Part shown: positions 14,505 through 18,660 of the stretch, piece after piece
How the letters are laid out: each line of letters starts with the position of its first letter
Numbering within the stretch: position 1 is the stretch's first letter
From: Limiplasma sp036652695
Lineage (GTDB): Bacteria > Bacillota > Clostridia > Christensenellales > Aristaeellaceae
DNA: 18,660 bases
Assembly: GCA_036652695.1 (NCBI GenBank)
Contig: JAVVVJ010000055.1
Span: 1 to 18,660 of the forward strand
Direction of reading: 5' to 3'
Notes under the pieces: model-generated
Told to the model about the DNA's origin: nothing
Databases searched by the model: none
The model's input: the letters and a program-made list of their open reading frames with translations, nothing else
Program-made: the position numbers and the translations under genes

Positions 14505-16804
14505 GAAGCGCACTTGCGCGCAAGCTCAAACGCGATTTGTGGAGCAATCGCATGCAGTTTGCGGCAGTGATTTTGCTGTGCGCGCTCGGCTCTTGGGTCT
14601 TTAGCGGGCTAGACGCGGCGTGGCGGATGTTTGACCTTACGTCGCAGACGTATTTTGACAATCAACATACCGCTGAGCTTTGGGTGACGATGGCGGACGC
14701 GGATCGTGCGACGCTCAACCGCGTCAAGGGGATTTCCGGCGTGGAGGATGCGCAGGCGCGTGCCACGGCGGAGCTAAAGGTGGATCTGCCGCATGAACCG
14801 AGCCTGCTTGCGCAGGCGTATGAGGGCGCGATACGCATCAATACGCCGCTCATGCGCTCCGGCGTGGAGCTGGACGGAAACGACCTTCGCGGCTGCCTGC
14901 TGGACGACGGTTTTGCACAGGCAAACGGCCTGCGCGTGGGCGATCAGCTGCCCTTGAAGCTCAATGGAGGCGTTGCTGATTTCATCATCCGCGGCACCTG
15001 CCTGAGCGCGGAGTTTATGTCGCTCAGCAAGGGCACGGTATACGATCCCCTGCAATATGGCTTCGTGCTGATGAACCATAAGGCCATTGAGGCACTGCCG
15101 CTGAATGGCATGGTGCTGACCGTACACGATGGCGCGAGCGTGGCGGACGTGGAAAGCGCGCTTGGCGGCATGTACCCGGAGGCGCTGCTCGTCAACCGCT
15201 CCACGCAGGCCAGCACGCATGGCCTGCAAACGGATGTGCAGATGTTCCGCAACTTAAGCTATGTATTCCCGCTGCTGGCCTTTGCGGTGGCCGCGATGAT
15301 CGTGCTTACCACCATCACCCGCATGCTGGAAAACCAGCGCATGCAGATGGGCATCTTGAAGGCGCTGGGCTATGGAGACCGGCAGATCAGGCGGCATTAC
15401 CTGAGCTACGCGTTCTTTCCTTCGCTGGTGGGGTCGCTGATGGGGCTATTTGTAGGGCGTGCGACGCTGCCTACTGTGCTTTGGAGCATGGAGGCGGCGC
15501 AGTATGTTTTTCCCTACCGCATGCAGGCGCCCATCTCGGCGGCGCAGTGGACGGTATGCGCGCTGGGCGTGGTGCTAAGTTGCAGTATTTGCCTATGGAC
15601 GTACCAGCGCAGCGCGCGCGAGCAGACTGCGGAGCTCCTGCGCCCAAAGCCGCCAAAGGCGGGGCGCAAGCTCCTGCTGGAACGCTGCACGCGCCTGTGG
15701 CGAAAATTGAGCTTCAACGCAAAGATGGTGGTGCGCAACCTGTTCCGCAACAAGGCGCGGACGCTGATGTCTCTGATTGGCGCACTGTGCTGTACAATGC
15801 TGCTCATCACTTCCCTTGGCTTGCAGGATAGCGTTGCGTTTTTTGTAGGCAAGTACTATCAGGGTACGCTTCGCTACAGCGTGCGCGCCGATTTGAAAGC
15901 GGAGGTCGGCGAGGCAGAAAGCTATCAAAAGCGGATTGACGCCGAGCGTGTGGAGAGCGTGATGGAGCGCAGCGTGAGCGCGCGTGGCGGCGGCACGGCA
16001 CGCACCACGGCGCTTACCGTGCTGGAGGACGGCCAGCGGCTGATGAACCTTGGGCAGGGGGAAAGCTGGTGCGAGCTGCCTACCTCCGGCGCACTGCTGA
16101 CGCAGAAGCTGGCGCAGGTGTTGAACCTTACCGTGGGCGATCGGCTGGAGCTATGGCTGCCGGGCGATGACGAGCCGATTCAAACCACGGTGGCGGATAT
16201 CGCCTATGTGACCATCGGTCAAGGGGTGCTCATGAGCCGCAGCGTGTGGGATGGCTTTAAGAAGGGAAGCTTTACGCCTACAGCGCTATTGGCGCTCAAC
16301 CCCACGCAACGCGGCATGCAGCGCCTGAACGACCTTGATGAGCTGGAGGAGCTTCACTACCCAACCGTGCAGTATGAGGAAATGCTTCAGGTGCTTAGCA
16401 GCATGACGGGTGTTTTCTCCCTGATGAGCGGCGCGGCGTTGGGTCTTGCGTTTGTGGTGCTGTATAACATGGGGATTTTGAACTTTATGGAGCGCAGCCG
16501 CGAATACGCGACGCTCAAGGTGTTGGGCTATCATCAGCGGGAGATCCGGCGGCTGATGACGAACGAGAACGCCCTTGTGACGGGGCTTGGCGTGCTGTTG
16601 GGCATTTTGCCCGGGCGATGGCTGATCGGCGTGGTGTTAAACTCTGCCGAAAGCGACAGCATGGTTTTTGTCCCCACGGTGAAGGTTGTGTCGGTGCTGA
16701 TCGCCTGTGTGCTGACCTTCGTTTTTGGTTGGATGATTACGCGGCTGCTCACCCGAAAGGTCAAAAAAATTGATATGGTGGAAGCGCTGAAAAGTGTTGA
16801 ATAG
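14498..16804 (+). CDS. FtsX-like ABC permease with two FtsX domains
   Basis: A 768-residue inner membrane permease with two repeats of the FtsX unit. Likely membrane helices are near 20-38, 254-275, 305-325, 350-370, 423-441, 640-660, 692-714 and 729-750, so each half has one helix, a large extracytoplasmic domain (about 39-253 and 442-639) and three helices. The cytoplasmic coupling motifs repeat: NQRMQMGILKALGYGDRQIR (279-298) and RSREYATLKVLGYHQREIRR (666-685), as in MacB/LolE-type permeases. The fused double form suggests one chain per transporter rather than a dimer of single FtsX units. It overlaps the ATPase gene and is followed after 21 bases by the adaptor. By analogy with YknXYZ-like systems it probably moves peptides, drugs or lipids out of the membrane; the substrate is unknown. 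Confidence 0.92.
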   Translation: MVRSALARKLKRDLWSNRMQFAAVILLCALGSWVFSGLDAAWRMFDLTSQTYFDNQHTAELWVTMADADRATLNRVKGISGVEDAQARATAELKVDLPHEPSLLAQAYEGAIRINTPLMRSGVELDGNDLRGCLLDDGFAQANGLRVGDQLPLKLNGGVADFIIRGTCLSAEFMSLSKGTVYDPLQYGFVLMNHKAIEALPLNGMVLTVHDGASVADVESALGGMYPEALLVNRSTQASTHGLQTDVQMFRNLSYVFPLLAFAVAAMIVLTTITRMLENQRMQMGILKALGYGDRQIRRHYLSYAFFPSLVGSLMGLFVGRATLPTVLWSMEAAQYVFPYRMQAPISAAQWTVCALGVVLSCSICLWTYQRSAREQTAELLRPKPPKAGRKLLLERCTRLWRKLSFNAKMVVRNLFRNKARTLMSLIGALCCTMLLITSLGLQDSVAFFVGKYYQGTLRYSVRADLKAEVGEAESYQKRIDAERVESVMERSVSARGGGTARTTALTVLEDGQRLMNLGQGESWCELPTSGALLTQKLAQVLNLTVGDRLELWLPGDDEPIQTTVADIAYVTIGQGVLMSRSVWDGFKKGSFTPTALLALNPTQRGMQRLNDLDELEELHYPTVQYEEMLQVLSSMTGVFSLMSGAALGLAFVVLYNMGILNFMERSREYATLKVLGYHQREIRRLMTNENALVTGLGVLLGILPGRWLIGVVLNSAESDSMVFVPTVKVVSVLIACVLTFVFGWMITRLLTRKVKKIDMVEALKSVE

Positions 16805-16825
16805 GAAAAAAGGAGAACGAATGAA

Positions 16826-17899
16826 ATGTTGAAAAAATTGCTATGCTTGTTGCTGGGATTAGCGCTCTTGTGCCCTATGGGGGCGATGGCGGAGGAGGAG
16901 ACCCATGCCGCCGCAACGGCGAACGCCGTGGTGGAAAGCGCCAATACCTACGAGGTGCTCGCGCCCTGCTCCGGTGTGCTACTGCCCTTTACCTGTAAGA
17001 GCGGCGATGCGGTGCAGGCTACGGATGCGCTGTTTTCCATGGATACCCAAAAGGTGTACGCGCCTGAAAACGGCACGTTGCGCGCCGTTTTTGCTAGCAC
17101 AGGTCAGCTTTGCGAGGACGTAATCGCACGCTATGGCATGCTTGCCAGCATCGAAAAGGATGTGCCGTGGATCATTGAAGCATCCCGCCACGGGGCGCAC
17201 AACAGCACCGTAAACATGCTGATCCATATGGGGGAGCGCGTATACCTTAAGCAGAGCGATGATTCGGATAACAAGGGCGAGGCGCGCATCGTGGCCGTAA
17301 ACGGCAGCGATTACACGCTGGAGCTTACCAAGGGTGAATTTGACATCGATGAAAAGGTGAAGATTTACCGCGATGACAAGCTGAGCACCAAGGCCTGCAT
17401 CGGCGAGGGCAAGGTGAGGCGCGCCCAAGATGTGAGCGTGCAGGGCAGCGGACGGGTGTTAAAGATTTATGTAAGCGAGGGGCAGCGCGTGACGCGCGGT
17501 CAGCTGATGTATGAGCTGGTGGCGGCGGACGCGGCTAGCGACCTTACTACTGCCGAGATTGCCGCCGGGTATGATGGCGCGCTGCTGGAGATTAAGACCG
17601 CGCCCGGTCAGCAGGTGTACAAGGGACAAGCGCTGGCTACCGTGTGCGACCTTACGACGCTTGAAGTGCTGGCAGAGGTGGACGAGATGGATTTGGGGCG
17701 CTTGCAGGTGGGCACGGCTGTGACCATCGTGCTGGATCGCTACCCCAACGAACAGATCAATGGCGCGGTGCTCAGCATTGGGCGCGTGGGTACGGCGAAG
17801 CAAAACGCGGCGTATTATCAGGTAAAAATCTCCTTCAATGCCTATGTGGAAGCGCTGCCCGGCATGAACGCTACGGTTTGGCTGCCAGAGACACCGTGA
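16826..17899 (+). CDS. Secreted or membrane-bound efflux adaptor (HlyD/RND-adaptor-like) with twin lipoyl-type domains
   Basis: The 357-residue protein starts with a signal peptide or uncleaved anchor (hydrophobic 5-20, then AMA-EEE). Four lipoyl-half motifs are visible: EVLAPCSGVLLPFTCKSGD (43-61), VYAPENGTLRAVFASTGQL (77-95), VQGSGRVLKIYVSEGQRVTR (205-224) and YDGALLEIKTAPGQQVYKGQ (249-268). The region 275-355 (TLEVLAEVDEMDLGRL, then VTIVLDRYPNEQ and AYYQVKISF) matches the beta-barrel and membrane-proximal parts of HlyD/MacA-like adaptors. The coiled-coil hairpin that normally splits a lipoyl domain is missing; about 95 residues (112-203) stand between the two pairs. AAAGGAG lies ten bases before ATG 16826; the ATG at 16821 opens a frame that stops after three codons. 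As an operon partner it likely couples the permease to a cell-envelope target. Confidence 0.85.
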   Translation: MLKKLLCLLLGLALLCPMGAMAEEETHAAATANAVVESANTYEVLAPCSGVLLPFTCKSGDAVQATDALFSMDTQKVYAPENGTLRAVFASTGQLCEDVIARYGMLASIEKDVPWIIEASRHGAHNSTVNMLIHMGERVYLKQSDDSDNKGEARIVAVNGSDYTLELTKGEFDIDEKVKIYRDDKLSTKACIGEGKVRRAQDVSVQGSGRVLKIYVSEGQRVTRGQLMYELVAADAASDLTTAEIAAGYDGALLEIKTAPGQQVYKGQALATVCDLTTLEVLAEVDEMDLGRLQVGTAVTIVLDRYPNEQINGAVLSIGRVGTAKQNAAYYQVKISFNAYVEALPGMNATVWLPETP

Positions 17900-17910
17900 G
17901 GGGAACCTTG

Positions 17911-17924
17911 GAAAGGACGGTGAT
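17911..17924 (+). promoter_or_regulatory. Ribosome binding site of the TetR gene, bulged full-length form
   Basis: GAAAGGA (17911-17917), one extra C, then GGTGAT (17919-17924) is the long 16S complement with one inserted base. It ends five bases before ATG 17930, a good distance only if the GGTGAT part pairs. No internal ATG is present here, unlike the T-containing copies. Confidence 0.6.
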
Positions 17925-17929
17925 GCCAA

Positions 17930-18514
17930 ATGGCAACAGCGTTTTCAAAGCAGGAGCGGGAGCGGATTTATGAGGGTCTGCAAGACGCCGCTCTGCGCTG
18001 TGTCGCCACGGGCGGCATGCGGCATGTCACTGTGGACGAGCTTGCCAAAGAGGCGGGCATCAGCAAGGGCGCGTTCTATGGTTTTTTTGACAGCAAGGAG
18101 CATTTGTTTTTGAGCATGCTGGAAAGCATGCACAATGAGATGTACGGCGGTGCGGAACGGGTGCTGGACGAGCGCGTGGACCTATGCATTCGCGAGCGCA
18201 CAATCCTTGCCGTGCGCGAGGTCTGCCGCGTGGCGGAGCAGCATAACGCGATTGCCTTTATACGCGAGGAGCTGCCGCTGTTGAAGCGCAAGCTACCGCA
18301 GAGCATGCTACAGGCACATTATTGCAGCGATGAGGAGCGCATCCGCGCGCTGGTGCTCAAGATGAATGTGAGGCTGAACACCAACATTGAAACGGCGTGC
18401 GCGGTGATCCGGGTGCTGCTGATGTCGGTGCTCACCAGAGGCGAGGTCGGCGAACGCTATGATGAGGCGCTGCATTTGCTGATTGAAGGCGCGTGCGACC
18501 GAATCATCGCATAA
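17930..18514 (+). CDS. TetR/AcrR-family transcriptional regulator
   Basis: The 194-residue product has the family length. The N-terminal DNA-binding domain is clear: ALRCVATGGMRHVTVDELAK (21-40) and AGISKGAFYGFFDSKEHLF (42-60), with the helix-turn-helix at about 33-52. The remaining 130 residues are helical and would form the ligand-binding and dimerisation domain; they resemble no specific subgroup that I can name. It is the last gene of the exporter operon, 30 bases after the adaptor, with its own terminator. A repressor within the operon it controls is common among TetR-type efflux regulators, so it probably represses the promoter at 13703-13731 and is released by a substrate of the pump. 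That is inference from position. Confidence 0.92.
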   Translation: MATAFSKQERERIYEGLQDAALRCVATGGMRHVTVDELAKEAGISKGAFYGFFDSKEHLFLSMLESMHNEMYGGAERVLDERVDLCIRERTILAVREVCRVAEQHNAIAFIREELPLLKRKLPQSMLQAHYCSDEERIRALVLKMNVRLNTNIETACAVIRVLLMSVLTRGEVGERYDEALHLLIEGACDRIIA

Positions 18515-18550
18515 AAAGCGAACGAGGCGAAGGGTTGGCGAAGCCTTTTG

Positions 18551-18600
18551 GCGGGGGAGCGTTGGGCTGGAGAGCCTGCAAACGCTCCCTCGCTTTTTTT
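18551..18600 (+). terminator. Intrinsic terminator of the exporter operon
   Basis: GCGGGGGAGCGTT (18551-18563) pairs with AACGCTCCCTCGC (18581-18593), 13 pairs with one G-U, and seven T follow (18594-18600). The 17-base loop contains a small inner stem GGCT/AGCC. The 36 bases between the TetR stop and this stem hold no other feature that I can support. Confidence 0.9.
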
Positions 18601-18605
18601 GTTCC

Positions 18606-18649
18606 AAAAAAACGCTCGCGGGGAAACGGTTTCGTTTCCCCGCGAGCGT
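18606..18649 (-). terminator. Intrinsic terminator for a convergent gene to the right
   Basis: A perfect 17-pair stem (18612-18628 with 18633-18649) around a four-base loop is preceded on the + strand by seven A (18606-18612). Read on the - strand this is a strong hairpin followed by seven T. It therefore stops transcription coming from a gene on the - strand beyond the window edge. It stands five bases from the T-run of the operon terminator. Confidence 0.85.
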
Positions 18650-18660
18650 CCATAAGAGCT

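Overview
The window reads as an ordinary chromosomal segment of a Gram-positive (Bacillota) anaerobe, probably a GC-rich member of the Clostridia. Support for this is indirect: strong purine-rich ribosome binding sites that match the complement of the 16S 3' end, short gene gaps, an EpsC-type serine acetyltransferase next to cysS, a secreted BIG2 protein, and an ABC/FtsX/adaptor exporter without an outer-membrane partner. Genus or species cannot be fixed from sequence alone. All recognised genes lie on the + strand, no gap exceeds 200 bases, and no rRNA, tRNA, insertion sequence, prophage or CRISPR array is visible.

Region 1 (about 1-6353) is a metabolic run behind a good extended -10 promoter: polyphosphate kinase (ppk), serine O-acetyltransferase (cysE), cysteinyl-tRNA synthetase (cysS), a small membrane-anchored helix-hairpin-helix protein that overlaps the end of cysS, and 2-isopropylmalate synthase (leuA). 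CysE and CysS link cysteine synthesis to charging of tRNA-Cys. The CysE carries an unusual cysteine-rich tail.

Region 2 (about 6391-13675) is a surface glycan block: an initiating phosphoglycosyl transferase, an NAD-dependent sugar epimerase/dehydratase, two GT4-type glycosyltransferases, a probable terminator whose loop holds the stop codon of the second one, a third glycosyltransferase with a palindrome-encoded linker, and a secreted protein with five BIG2 (Ig-like) repeats and an unrecognised C-terminal domain. A strong terminator closes the block. No flippase, polymerase or chain-length regulator is present here.

Region 3 (about 13703-18600) is a compact operon with its own promoter: ABC ATPase, a double-FtsX permease (MacB-like), a secreted adaptor with twin lipoyl-type halves and no coiled-coil hairpin, and a TetR-family regulator. 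It resembles Gram-positive MacB/YknXYZ-like exporters of peptides or drugs, probably controlled by its own TetR. Two back-to-back terminators end the window, one for each strand, which implies a convergent gene just to the right.

The observations most worth following are the cysteine-rich CysE tail, four ribosome binding sites that look like a full-length Shine-Dalgarno sequence with one extra base, the minimal two-lipoyl adaptor, the palindrome inside a glycosyltransferase, and the undescribed C-terminal domain of the BIG2 protein. I see no clear evidence of a wholly new multi-gene system.
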